64,000 nt of DNA, taken from the NCBI RefSeq assembly GCF_947501385.1, contig NZ_CANMVP010000007.1, positions 105,321 to 169,320 of the forward strand, written 5' to 3'. The translations under genes and the position numbers were made by a program. Origin of the DNA: an uncultured Polaribacter sp. (GTDB taxonomy: Bacteria > Bacteroidota > Bacteroidia > Flavobacteriales > Flavobacteriaceae). Shown piece by piece: positions 42,406 to 51,521 of the stretch (the stretch's first letter is position 1; each line of letters starts with the position of its first letter). The notes under the pieces were generated by a model. That model made no database searches and had not been told where the DNA came from. It saw only the letters and a program-made list of their open reading frames with translations.

Positions 42406-45400
42406 TTAAAATTTTAAATTGAGACCTAAACTAAGACTTGTTTGTTGTGGATAGTTTCTTCCAGCAGTATTGTCTGACTCTGGATCTCTATGTCTTACGT
42501 TTGTAAATGTTGCTAAATTAAAACCTTGTAAATAGATTCTTAAATCTTTTAAGCCTAATTTTTCTGTTACATTATTAGGGATATTATAATTTAACTGAAG
42601 GTTTCTTAAACGAACATAATATGCGTTTTTTATAGTCCAAAAAGTAGAACTATTTCCGTTAGGGTGCGTTCCAGAAGCGCCATAACGCACCCTTGGTAAA
42701 CTGTTATTTGGATCTGGGTTTTCTTCTGTCCATCTGTCTTCCCAAAAAGCAAATGGCACAAAATTTACGCCAAAAGGAGCAGTGAATTGGTTGCTATAAA
42801 AAACAGAATAATTTGTGGCTCCTTGAAATAAAACATTTAAACTAAAATCTTTATAGGTGAAGTCTAAATTTAGCCCGTAAAAAATTTCAGGCAACGTACT
42901 TTTACCTATTTCAACTTCATCTTCCCAATTGATAACACCATCATCATTTTGATCTATGTATTTGATATCGCCAGGTTTAATAACGTTGTTATTTCCACCA
43001 TTTGTAATATCTGCCCAATTATCAATTTCCTCTTGAGAAGAAAACAAGCCATCAGATTCAAAACCCCATGCAATGTTTGTCCATTGTCCACTTAGTTGTC
43101 TTCGCGCTCTTTCTGCCTCTGTGGTAAATTCTGCTTCTTCAAAATGAATCCATTTTGCACGAGACCACGAAAAATTTCCTTTAACACTGTATTTAAAATC
43201 ATCAGTTACCCTGTTCGTATGGCCTAATTCTACTTCAAAACCTCTATTATCTTGACTATTTAAGTTTTCTTGGGGAAGATCTCCTCCAAAAGTACTGGGA
43301 GTCGCAAAAACACGAGTAGCCAAAATACCAGATTTTTTACGATAGAAAACATTTGTTTCAAAAAATAAAAGTCTGTTATAAAGAGATCCATCTAAACCAA
43401 TATTGTAGGTTTCTGTTTCTGCCCAACTAGCAAAAGGGTTCGCTAAACCCCGAGATGCAAGTCCTCTTGCAATTTCTTCACTACTGTCAAATATGTAAGA
43501 TCTACCAAAATTATAACCCGTAAGATAATTAAATTGAACGCTTCCTTCATCTCCAGCCTGTCCGTAACTCATTCTCAATTTTAGGTTGTCTATGTTTTTA
43601 AAGTTATTTTTTATAAAACTTTCTTCGCTTAAACGCCATCCTACAGTAACTCCAGGAAAAAAACCCCATCTATAACCTTCTTTAAAACGAACAGAACCAT
43701 CATATCGAAAGATCAAATCTGCAAAGTATTTTTCTTTGTAATTATAGCCAAGGGTTGCCAAATGAGACATTCTACCATCTTCACTGGCACTTCCATTATT
43801 ATCTTTATTTTCATCACTACCTGCAAATAACTGATCTATTTCTTGCGTAATGAATCCTTCTCTATAGGCATTAAAATCATCACCTCTAGATGCCTGTGCT
43901 TCTGTTAAATATTTACCAGAGAAGCTATGCTCTTTATAAGATTTATTATATGCTAACTTAAAATAACCATACGCTAGCCAATCTTTGTTATACGTTTGAT
44001 TTAAACTAGTTCTACCACCGTTAAAAATTGTAGCAACAGTATAGGTATCATTGTCATAATCATATTCATTATAATCAAAAGGTGTTCTCCAATTTTTTAT
44101 AAAAGCATCATTCATTCTATAGTCTACTTTCACTTCTGCGGTTAAACCTTCTACGAAGTCTTTAAAATCATAGGTTAGATCTAAAGTACCTCTAATAGAT
44201 TGAAATTGATTGTCTACATAACCAGAAAAATCTTTGTCTGAAATAGGTAGTGGGTTTGCCCAATCTGCGTCAAAACCTGGGTATGTTGGTTTTGTAAGAT
44301 CTGGATAATATGCAGGTTTTGTTGGTTTTGCAGCCTGAACAGCAGTCATAATAACTCCGATACCTCTTCCGGGTTCATTTCTGTATTCTTTTCTACCACT
44401 AATATCAAGACCAATTTTAAAATTTTCTGAAACATCAACATCTATATTGGATCTAAAACTGAATCGCTCAAACTTTATGTCATTAGATCTCAACATACTT
44501 TCCTGATTCAAATAGCCAAGAGAAAGAAAATAATTCACAGATTTTGCACCCCCTCTAACATTTAGATTATAATCTGTCATTGGTGCCCAATCACTAAAAG
44601 TTTCATCCCACCAATTGGTATTAGGATATCTAGGATCTGTTCCCGTTTTAAATTTTGCTACCTCTTCATCAGAAAAAGTAGGGGTATTACCATCGGCTAT
44701 GTCTGCCTCATTTACAAGTTGTGCATATAGAGTTGCGTTCGCTAAATCAACAATTTTTGTAGGAGCAGAAATACTAGTAGCATAATTGAAGTTAAATATA
44801 GGTTTTCCTTCTTTACCTCTTTTTGTAGTCACTAAAATTACTCCGTTACCAGCTCTTGCCCCATAGATAGAACTAGAGGCATCTTTTAGAACACTAATGC
44901 TTTCAATTTCATTTGGGTCTAAATAACCAAAATCTTGTGGCAAACCATCTACCAGAATTAATGGAGCACCAAAACCTCTTATGTTTAATAAAGAACCATC
45001 ACTACCTGGTTGTCCGCTTCTATTTACAACTTTTAAACCAGCTACTTGTCCTGCCAAAGCAGAAGTCACATTACCTACAGGTGCTTCAGATATGTCATCA
45101 CCATCAATTGTAGAAATAGAACCCGTTAGTGTGGCTTTTTTTCTTTGTCCATATCCAACAACTACTATTTCATCAAGACCTTGCACATCTTCAACCATAG
45201 TTACATTTATAAGTGTTTGATTTTGAATAAGAACCTCTTCTGTTTTTAAACCTAGATAGTGAAACATAAGTGTATCATCACCACTGGCAACAATACTAAA
45301 CTTTCCATCAATATCAGATATTGTACTTGTAGAGGTACCTTTTACGAATATAGCTACTCCAGGAATTGGCTTGCTGTTTGTATCTTTTACAGTTCCCACA

Positions 45401-45564
45401 ATGGTTTTTTGTTTATCTGCTTTTGCGAATACAGGTACTAATGCCTTATGAGATGAATATACCGATCCAAAAGAAAGTAAAAAGACAAGAGTTAAAAAAA
45501 ATATTTTTTTACAATGGTAATTCATAAAAAGATAAGTACCATTCACTTTAAATTTATGTTTCAT
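42406..45564 (-). CDS. susC: SusC-like TonB-dependent outer membrane transporter
   Basis: Encodes 1052 residues. Start at 45564; an alternative ATG at 45525 (MNYHCKKIFFL) gives a cleaner signal peptide and may be the true start. A carboxypeptidase-regulatory-like beta domain (about 52-130, GTVKDTNSKPIPGVAIF), a TonB box region, the plug (GLDEIVVVGYGQRKKATLTG and RGFGAPLILVDGLPQ) and a barrel ending in a terminal Phe (LNLKF) are present. It imports glycan fragments energised by TonB. The promoter at 45627-45657 is flanked by two LacI operators. Confidence 0.97.
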   Translation of the reverse strand: MKHKFKVNGTYLFMNYHCKKIFFLTLVFLLSFGSVYSSHKALVPVFAKADKQKTIVGTVKDTNSKPIPGVAIFVKGTSTSTISDIDGKFSIVASGDDTLMFHYLGLKTEEVLIQNQTLINVTMVEDVQGLDEIVVVGYGQRKKATLTGSISTIDGDDISEAPVGNVTSALAGQVAGLKVVNRSGQPGSDGSLLNIRGFGAPLILVDGLPQDFGYLDPNEIESISVLKDASSSIYGARAGNGVILVTTKRGKEGKPIFNFNYATSISAPTKIVDLANATLYAQLVNEADIADGNTPTFSDEEVAKFKTGTDPRYPNTNWWDETFSDWAPMTDYNLNVRGGAKSVNYFLSLGYLNQESMLRSNDIKFERFSFRSNIDVDVSENFKIGLDISGRKEYRNEPGRGIGVIMTAVQAAKPTKPAYYPDLTKPTYPGFDADWANPLPISDKDFSGYVDNQFQSIRGTLDLTYDFKDFVEGLTAEVKVDYRMNDAFIKNWRTPFDYNEYDYDNDTYTVATIFNGGRTSLNQTYNKDWLAYGYFKLAYNKSYKEHSFSGKYLTEAQASRGDDFNAYREGFITQEIDQLFAGSDENKDNNGSASEDGRMSHLATLGYNYKEKYFADLIFRYDGSVRFKEGYRWGFFPGVTVGWRLSEESFIKNNFKNIDNLKLRMSYGQAGDEGSVQFNYLTGYNFGRSYIFDSSEEIARGLASRGLANPFASWAETETYNIGLDGSLYNRLLFFETNVFYRKKSGILATRVFATPSTFGGDLPQENLNSQDNRGFEVELGHTNRVTDDFKYSVKGNFSWSRAKWIHFEEAEFTTEAERARRQLSGQWTNIAWGFESDGLFSSQEEIDNWADITNGGNNNVIKPGDIKYIDQNDDGVINWEDEVEIGKSTLPEIFYGLNLDFTYKDFSLNVLFQGATNYSVFYSNQFTAPFGVNFVPFAFWEDRWTEENPDPNNSLPRVRYGASGTHPNGNSSTFWTIKNAYYVRLRNLQLNYNIPNNVTEKLGLKDLRIYLQGFNLATFTNVRHRDPESDNTAGRNYPQQTSLSLGLNLKF

Positions 45565-45580
45565 ACTTCTAAAATATTTT

Positions 45581-45596
45581 ACTTAAACGTTTAAGT
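45581..45596. promoter_or_regulatory. LacI operator O1 (susC side, +27)
   Basis: Perfect 16-bp palindrome ACTTAAACGTTTAAGT with the central CG typical of LacI-family operators. It begins 17 bp before the susC ATG and lies at about +27 to +42 of the predicted start. Confidence 0.85.
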
Positions 45597-45626
45597 AGTG
45601 AGTCAAAGATTTAAACTTATTTATTA

Positions 45627-45657
45627 CAAACGTAGTATTAAAATATTAAATATGCAA
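45627..45657 (-). promoter_or_regulatory. susC promoter
   Basis: Minus strand -33 TTG at 45655-45657, 20-bp spacer, -7 TACGTTTG at 45627-45634, an exact TAnnTTTG match; predicted start near 45622. Confidence 0.75.
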
Positions 45658-45658
45658 T

Positions 45659-45674
45659 ACTTAATCGTTTAAAT
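45659..45674. promoter_or_regulatory. LacI operator O2 (upstream of susC -33)
   Basis: ACTTAATCGTTTAAAT, an imperfect copy of the palindrome (13 of 16), placed immediately upstream of the susC -33 element. Confidence 0.65.
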
Positions 45675-45857
45675 AAATGATTTTATTATTTTTTAGCTGT
45701 TGAAATTACATAATTCTGTATTTTTAGCCATATTTTATATGATATTACTCAGTAATATTGTTTTTTATAAAAGTTTTAAACTTTTATAAAAATTGATTTT
45801 ACAAACTTTTTTTAATGTAAAGTATTAGTCAAGTGATTTCTTATTTTTTTAAATAAC

Positions 45858-45865
45858 TATATTTG
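45858..45865 (+). promoter_or_regulatory. -7 element next to the lacI start codon
   Basis: TATATTTG, exact TAnnTTTG, ends 3 nt before the ATG at 45869, so the start of transcription would fall on or beside the start codon. No good -33 TTG is seen. Confidence 0.45.
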
Positions 45866-45868
45866 GAC

Positions 45869-46882
45869 ATGAATAAAAAAGTTTCTTTAAAAGATATTGC
45901 AAAGAGAGCGCAAGTTTCAATTGCAACAGTTTCTTATGTGCTCACTAAAGGTGAGAATAGTGGAATTGGGTATGAAGTCTCTGAAAAAGTAAAAAAAATT
46001 GCGGCAGAACTTAATTATCGTCCAAACCAAATTGCCCAAAGTCTTAGAAGTGGAAAATCTTACATTATTGGATTGATTGTTGCAGATATCTCTAATCCTT
46101 TTTTTGCCAATATTGCTAGAATTATAGAAGACGAAGCCAAAAAACATAATTATACAGTTGTATTTGGAAGCTCTGATGAAAATGCTACAAAATCATCAGA
46201 CTTAATCAACCTTTTAGTAAATCGTCAAGTAGATGGATTTATCATTGCGCCTACAGAAGGTTCTCAAGAACAAATTATAAACTTAAAAAAACAAAATATT
46301 CCATTTGTTCTAATTGACAGACATTTCCCTGAAATTGAGAGCAATTACGTTACTATAAATAATTACAAAGCTGCTTTTGACGTTACCAACAGACTTCTTG
46401 ATACGGGGAACAGTGATATTGGATTGATTGCCTACTCAAGTGATTTACACCACATGAAAGAAAGAATTAGAGGATATTCTGAAGCATTAGAGGCGAAGGG
46501 CATTAAGGTAGACAATAATAGAATTAAAAAAGTAGCGTTCTCCAATTTAATAGAAGATGTGTATATTAAAGTAAGAGAACTTTTAAGTGCCCCAAAACCA
46601 GTTACCGCCATTTTTTTTACCACGAATACCTTAGCAATTCATGGATTAAAAACTATTGATAAACTAAACCTCAAAGTACCAAATGATATTTCTGTTGTTG
46701 TTTTTGATGCTGCAGAAGCTTTCGATTTTTATTATTGCCCCATAACCCATATTAAACAACCACTTTTAAAAATAGGAAAACAGGCCATAGATATTTTAGT
46801 TAACCAAATAAATACGCCAGAAAAAAAATATTCTAAACTTAATTTAAAGGCTATTTTGGTAGAAAAAGATTCTTGTAAATAA
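45869..46882 (+). CDS. LacI-family transcription regulator
   Basis: Encodes 337 residues from the ATG at 45869; two residues upstream would need a TTG start. The N-terminal helix-turn-helix (VSLKDIAKRAQVSIATVSYVL) and hinge helix (NQIAQSLRSGKSYIIG) are standard, and a periplasmic-binding-protein-like effector domain fills about 60-335. It lies between two divergent operons and is flanked on both sides by its likely operators (ACTTAAACGTTTAAGT type), so it probably represses both the SusCD operon and the catabolic operon until a sugar binds. Confidence 0.93.
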   Translation: MNKKVSLKDIAKRAQVSIATVSYVLTKGENSGIGYEVSEKVKKIAAELNYRPNQIAQSLRSGKSYIIGLIVADISNPFFANIARIIEDEAKKHNYTVVFGSSDENATKSSDLINLLVNRQVDGFIIAPTEGSQEQIINLKKQNIPFVLIDRHFPEIESNYVTINNYKAAFDVTNRLLDTGNSDIGLIAYSSDLHHMKERIRGYSEALEAKGIKVDNNRIKKVAFSNLIEDVYIKVRELLSAPKPVTAIFFTTNTLAIHGLKTIDKLNLKVPNDISVVVFDAAEAFDFYYCPITHIKQPLLKIGKQAIDILVNQINTPEKKYSKLNLKAILVEKDSCK

Positions 46883-46934
46883 TTATAATTTACTGTCAAA
46901 ATTTGTTTTGTTTTATAAAAAAGCAAAAATTTAT

Positions 46935-46965
46935 TTGTTACTTAAACGTTTAAGTGATAGATTTG
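46935..46965 (+). promoter_or_regulatory. Promoter of the catabolic operon with embedded LacI operator O3
   Basis: -33 TTG at 46935-46937, 20-bp spacer, -7 TAGATTTG at 46958-46965, predicted start near 46970. The perfect palindrome ACTTAAACGTTTAAGT (46940-46955) fills the spacer, so binding would block polymerase directly. Confidence 0.85.
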
Positions 46966-46995
46966 ATAAATAATTTAGCATTTTTTTAAAAATTT

Positions 46996-47011
46996 ACTTA
47001 AACGATTAAAT
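46996..47011. promoter_or_regulatory. LacI operator O4 (+27 of the catabolic operon)
   Basis: ACTTAAACGATTAAAT at about +27 to +42 of the predicted start, the same position that O1 occupies at susC. Confidence 0.7.
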
Positions 47012-47122
47012 AGTGTCTTTTGATAAATTTATATTCCTTTACTGATTTCTATAAAAGAAGTTATTATTTTTTATTTCAAATACCAGCATAAAAAATAATC
47101 TTAATAATAAATCAAAATACTT

Positions 47123-48337
47123 ATGAAGAAAAATTTAGTTTTTATAATTGTTCTCATTCTAATTATTGCTTGTAAAAAAGAGAATAAAACAAAAAATAAT
47201 ATGGAAATAGAATCGAATAACAAAGGCACTTTTGGGTACGACGCAGCCTTTTTAAAAAAGCACGATAAAAAGCTTGTCATCTTAAAAAGTGGAGCTGCAA
47301 AGGTTATTGTTTCTCCCAAATTTCAAGCGAAAGTATTCACTTCTACTGCAGATGGAAATGAAGGTAAAAGTTTGGGATGGATTAATTACAAAGCTTTTGG
47401 TAAACAAAACAAACACATGAACGCTTATGGTGGTGAAAATAGATTTTGGTTAGGCCCAGAAGGAGGTGTTTTTTCGCTTTTTTTTGAACCAAAAACAGCA
47501 ATGATATTTGATAATTGGAAAACACCTGCACCTATAGACAATGAATCTTGGGACGTAATACGGGTGAATGGAAATTCAATTTTACTTACCAAAAAAATGC
47601 GACTAAAAAATTATTCAAATGTTGATTTTAATATGAATGTAGAAAGAGAAATTTTAATTTTAGCGGAAAATGAAATTGAAAAGATTTTGAAAATTAGTTC
47701 AGAAAACTTAAAAGTTGTAGGTTATAAAACTAAAAACTCCATAGAAAATAACGGAAATTTTGCTTGGACAGAAACCACTGGCGCACCTTGTATTTGGATA
47801 TTAGACATGTTTCCTCCATCAGAAAAAACAACAGTTGTAGTACCATACAATACAGATGCAGAAGGTAAGATAGCAACAACGGATTATTTTGGTCAAATTC
47901 CAGAAAATCGTGTTACTACAAATAACGGAACGTTATATTTTAAAGCAGATGGGAAATCTCGTGGTAAACTAGGTATTGGCCCAAAAAGAGCAAACAATAT
48001 TGCGGGAAGTTATGATGGTATCAATAAAATTTTAACAATTACTTTGTTTGATGTAGATGCTAATGCTACCTACTTAAATCAAGAATGGAAATTAGAAGGA
48101 AACCCTTTTGTTGGCGATGCCATCAACGCATATAATGATGGACCTCTAGATGACGGTTCCCAAATGGGGCCTTTTTATGAAATAGAAAGTGTATCTCCTG
48201 CAGCATTTTTAAAACCAAATGAAAAACTAACACATAATCACACTGTGTTTCATTTTATGGGGAAATTAGAGCAGTTAAATTCAATTTCAAAGAGGGTGCT
48301 AGGAGTAGCATTAGAAGAAATAAACAACGCATTATAA
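47123..48337 (+). CDS. Mutarotase-like lipoprotein (DUF6786-like)
   Basis: Encodes 404 residues. Lipobox LIIACKK (Cys about 17). The mature protein is beta-rich, with GGENRFWLGPEGGVFSLFF near residue 110 and FYEIESVSPAAFLKPNEKLTHNH, the latter typical of the galactose-mutarotase-like sandwich fold (PF-type DUF6786 by memory). It could act on anomers of the released sugar or bind it in the periplasm. First gene of the operon with fucI, fucP and the ribulokinase, with 99 bp before fucI. Confidence 0.72.
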   Translation: MKKNLVFIIVLILIIACKKENKTKNNMEIESNNKGTFGYDAAFLKKHDKKLVILKSGAAKVIVSPKFQAKVFTSTADGNEGKSLGWINYKAFGKQNKHMNAYGGENRFWLGPEGGVFSLFFEPKTAMIFDNWKTPAPIDNESWDVIRVNGNSILLTKKMRLKNYSNVDFNMNVEREILILAENEIEKILKISSENLKVVGYKTKNSIENNGNFAWTETTGAPCIWILDMFPPSEKTTVVVPYNTDAEGKIATTDYFGQIPENRVTTNNGTLYFKADGKSRGKLGIGPKRANNIAGSYDGINKILTITLFDVDANATYLNQEWKLEGNPFVGDAINAYNDGPLDDGSQMGPFYEIESVSPAAFLKPNEKLTHNHTVFHFMGKLEQLNSISKRVLGVALEEINNAL

Positions 48338-48436
48338 AACAGAATATATGAAATGAGCCATAACAAATCTTGATACCCACCAAGATGATTAATGGCGAAT
48401 TACATCTGACCTATTAAAAACAATAAAAATAAACAG

Positions 48437-50206
48437 ATGAAATATCCAAAAATAGGAATCCGTCCAATTATAGATGGAAGATTAGGAGGTGTAAGAGAAT
48501 CATTGGAAACGACTACCATGAATATGGCTAAAAATGTAGCCAAATTGTTTGAAAAAGAATTAAAATATCCTGATGGTTCTCCTGTAGCATGCATCATACC
48601 AAATTTTTGTATTGGTGGTGTAAAAGAAGCAGTAACTTGCCAAACGCTATTTTCAGAAAATAATGTAGGGGTGTCTTTATCCGTAACCCCTTGTTGGTGT
48701 TATGGTACAGAAACAATGGATATGGATCCTATGCTACCAAAAGCTATTTGGGGTTTTAACGGAACAGAACGCCCAGGCGCAGTATACCTGGCTGCAACAT
48801 TGGCTGCTCACAATCAAAAAGGATTGCCTGCCTTTGGTATTTATGGTGAAAATGTACAGGATTTGAACGATACAGAAATAACTGCTGATGTAAAAAATAA
48901 ATTGTTGACTTTCGCTAAGGCTGGCTTGGCAGTAGCATTAATGAAAAACAGAAGTTATTTGGCTATTGGAAGTGTATCTATGGGAATTGCTGGATCGATG
49001 ATACATCCAGATTTTTTTCAAGATTTTCTTGGGATGCGAAATGAATATGTAGATTCATCTGAAGTCTTAAGAAGAATTCAAAACGATATTTATGATAAAG
49101 ATGAGTTTGAAAAAGCGCTAAAATGGACCAAAGAAAACTGTAAAGAAGGACAAGATTTTAATGATGAAAAAATACAACGCTCAAGAAATCAAAAAGATGA
49201 AGACTGGGAGTTTGTTGTAAAAATGACATTAATTATTCGTGATTTGATGAAAGGAAATCCAAAACTAAAAGACATGGGGTATGGTGAAGAAGCGATGGGG
49301 CATGATGCAATTGTTTCGGGTTTTCAAGGGCAAAGACAATGGACAGATTTTTTACCAAATGGTGATTTTGCTGAAGCTATTTTAAACTCATCATTTGATT
49401 GGAATGGTATAAGACCACCTTATATGGTGGCAACAGAAAACGATGCGCTTAACGGAGTTTCCATGCTTTTTAATTATTTACTGACAAATACTGCTCAAAT
49501 TTTCGCAGATGTAAGAACTTATTGGAGCCCAGATGCCGTTAAAAGAGTTACAGGTTGGGAAGCAGAAGAAGATGCTTCTAACGGATTTATACACTTGATA
49601 AATTCGGGTTCTGCAACTTTAGACGGTTCAGGACAACAAACCAAAGATGGCAATCCTATAATGAAACCATTTTGGGAAATAGACAAAAAAGAAGTAAAAG
49701 ATTGTTTAGATGCAACAACTTGGTATCCTGCTAATGTAGGTTATTTTAGAGGTGGAGGTTATTCTTCTAATTATCTTACAAAAGGAAAAATGCCAGTAAC
49801 GATGTGTCGATTAAACCTAGTAAAAGGTTTAGGACCAACACTTCAAATTGCAGAAGGATATACGATTGATTTACCTGAAAATGTTCATACAACTTTAGAT
49901 GATAGAACAGATAAAACGTGGCCCACCACTTGGTTTGTACCAAAATTAACTGGTAAAGGCGCTTTTGTAGATGTGTATTCCGTTATGAATAATTGGGGCG
50001 CTAATCATGGTGCCATTAGTTACGGACATATCGGCAATCAATTAATCACATTAGCTGCTATGCTTCGTATTCCTGTTTGTATGCACAATGTTGATGAAGA
50101 AAAGATTTTTAGACCTTCTGCATGGAATGGCTTTGGTATGGATAAAGAAACTTCAGACTATAGGGCTTGTAAAACGTATGGTTCTCTTTACGGAGGCAAT
50201 AATTAA
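48437..50206 (+). CDS. fucI: L-fucose/D-arabinose isomerase
   Basis: Encodes 589 residues, against 591 for E. coli FucI, with which it aligns end to end by eye: [81 protein letters not shown] (metal Asp/Glu region) and [15 protein letters not shown] (metal His). The family converts L-fucose to L-fuculose and equally D-arabinose to D-ribulose, with Mn2+. Since the kinase nearby is ribulokinase-like and no fuculose aldolase is present, D-arabinose is the likelier substrate here. Confidence 0.95.
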   Translation: MKYPKIGIRPIIDGRLGGVRESLETTTMNMAKNVAKLFEKELKYPDGSPVACIIPNFCIGGVKEAVTCQTLFSENNVGVSLSVTPCWCYGTETMDMDPMLPKAIWGFNGTERPGAVYLAATLAAHNQKGLPAFGIYGENVQDLNDTEITADVKNKLLTFAKAGLAVALMKNRSYLAIGSVSMGIAGSMIHPDFFQDFLGMRNEYVDSSEVLRRIQNDIYDKDEFEKALKWTKENCKEGQDFNDEKIQRSRNQKDEDWEFVVKMTLIIRDLMKGNPKLKDMGYGEEAMGHDAIVSGFQGQRQWTDFLPNGDFAEAILNSSFDWNGIRPPYMVATENDALNGVSMLFNYLLTNTAQIFADVRTYWSPDAVKRVTGWEAEEDASNGFIHLINSGSATLDGSGQQTKDGNPIMKPFWEIDKKEVKDCLDATTWYPANVGYFRGGGYSSNYLTKGKMPVTMCRLNLVKGLGPTLQIAEGYTIDLPENVHTTLDDRTDKTWPTTWFVPKLTGKGAFVDVYSVMNNWGANHGAISYGHIGNQLITLAAMLRIPVCMHNVDEEKIFRPSAWNGFGMDKETSDYRACKTYGSLYGGNN

Positions 50207-50227
50207 TCAAATAAATACAGCCAAATC

Positions 50228-51511
50228 ATGGAAAAAAACAATCGGATTCCAGTTATAGCACCTGGAAATAAATGGCCATTTATTTTAATAACCAGCTTAT
50301 TCTTTTTGTGGGGTTTAGCAAATAATATGACAGATACACTTTTAGCTGCTTTTAAGCGAATTATGAGCATGACAGATTTTCAAACCTCATGGATACAAAT
50401 GGCTTTCTACGGCTCTTATTTTTTATTGGCTTTACCTGCAGCAATTCTTATTAAAAAATATACTTATAAAACGGGAGTTTTGGTTGGTCTAGGGCTTTTT
50501 ATTTTGGGTTCTTTATTGTTTTATCCTGCCAGTATTTCCATGGTTTATAGTCATTTTTTATTGGCTTTATTTATCCTTGCTGGAGGTTTGTCAATTTTAG
50601 AAACTGCTGCAAACCCATATATTATTTCTATGGGTTCTGAAGAAACTGCAACCAGAAGATTAAATTTAGCACAATCTTTTAATCCAATAGGTTCTATAGC
50701 GGGTATTCTTTTGAGTAAATTTTTTATACTTTCTAATTTAAATTTATTAGATTCAGAAGAACGTGCAACTATGAGTGCAGATGGTTTAAAAGCCATACAG
50801 TCTCAAGAATTAAACTCAATTATGGGAACGTATGTTGGTGTCGCAATTTTCCTATTATTTGTTTGGTTATTGGTGAAGTTTACAAAAATGCCAACGGCTT
50901 CTGACAAAATTAAAAATTTAGATATTCTACCCACTTTAAAAAGACTTTTAAAAAATAAAAATTATGTATGGTCTGTTGTTGCTCAATTTTTTTATATGGG
51001 CGCGCAGATCGGTCTATGGTCTTATACGATTCGTTATGTAATGCAAGAATTAGGTAAAAATGAAGACGAATCTTCCGTATATTATTTGGCATCTATTGTA
51101 TTGTTTTCTGCATCGAGATTTGTATTTACTGCATTAATGAAATATATTTTGCCAAGAAAATTATTATTGTACGCTGCATTGTTTGGTGTATTGTGCATAT
51201 TTACAGTTATTTATAGTAGTGGTATTGTTGGGGTCATCGCCTTAATTTTAACTTCTGGCTGTATGTCGTTAATGTTCCCAACTATTTATGGTTTAGGGAT
51301 GGCTAAGTTAGGAGAAGACTCTAAAATTGGAGGTTCTGGTTTAATCATGGCTATTCTAGGAGGGGCAGTTCTTACCGCTATTCAAGGTGTAATTTCAGAT
51401 ACAACTGCTAGCATTCATTTATCTTTTTATATGCCTTTGTTTTGTTTAACGATTGTTGCAGTTTATGCAGCAATTCAGAAGAAAATTCAACCTAATATTT
51501 TAGAATCTTAA
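50228..51511 (+). CDS. fucP: FucP-type sugar/H+ symporter (MFS)
   Basis: Encodes 427 residues with 12 membrane helices. The start PFILITSLFFLWGLANNMTD and QMAFYGSYFLLALPAA match the FucP subfamily, whose Asp (here in NMTDTL) and Glu (GLSILETAANPY) couple protons to sugar binding. E. coli FucP moves L-fucose, L-galactose and D-arabinose, so it does not by itself separate fucose from arabinose as the substrate. 21 bp after fucI. Confidence 0.92.
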   Translation: MEKNNRIPVIAPGNKWPFILITSLFFLWGLANNMTDTLLAAFKRIMSMTDFQTSWIQMAFYGSYFLLALPAAILIKKYTYKTGVLVGLGLFILGSLLFYPASISMVYSHFLLALFILAGGLSILETAANPYIISMGSEETATRRLNLAQSFNPIGSIAGILLSKFFILSNLNLLDSEERATMSADGLKAIQSQELNSIMGTYVGVAIFLLFVWLLVKFTKMPTASDKIKNLDILPTLKRLLKNKNYVWSVVAQFFYMGAQIGLWSYTIRYVMQELGKNEDESSVYYLASIVLFSASRFVFTALMKYILPRKLLLYAALFGVLCIFTVIYSSGIVGVIALILTSGCMSLMFPTIYGLGMAKLGEDSKIGGSGLIMAILGGAVLTAIQGVISDTTASIHLSFYMPLFCLTIVAVYAAIQKKIQPNILES

Positions 51512-51521
51512 TATATAAACA

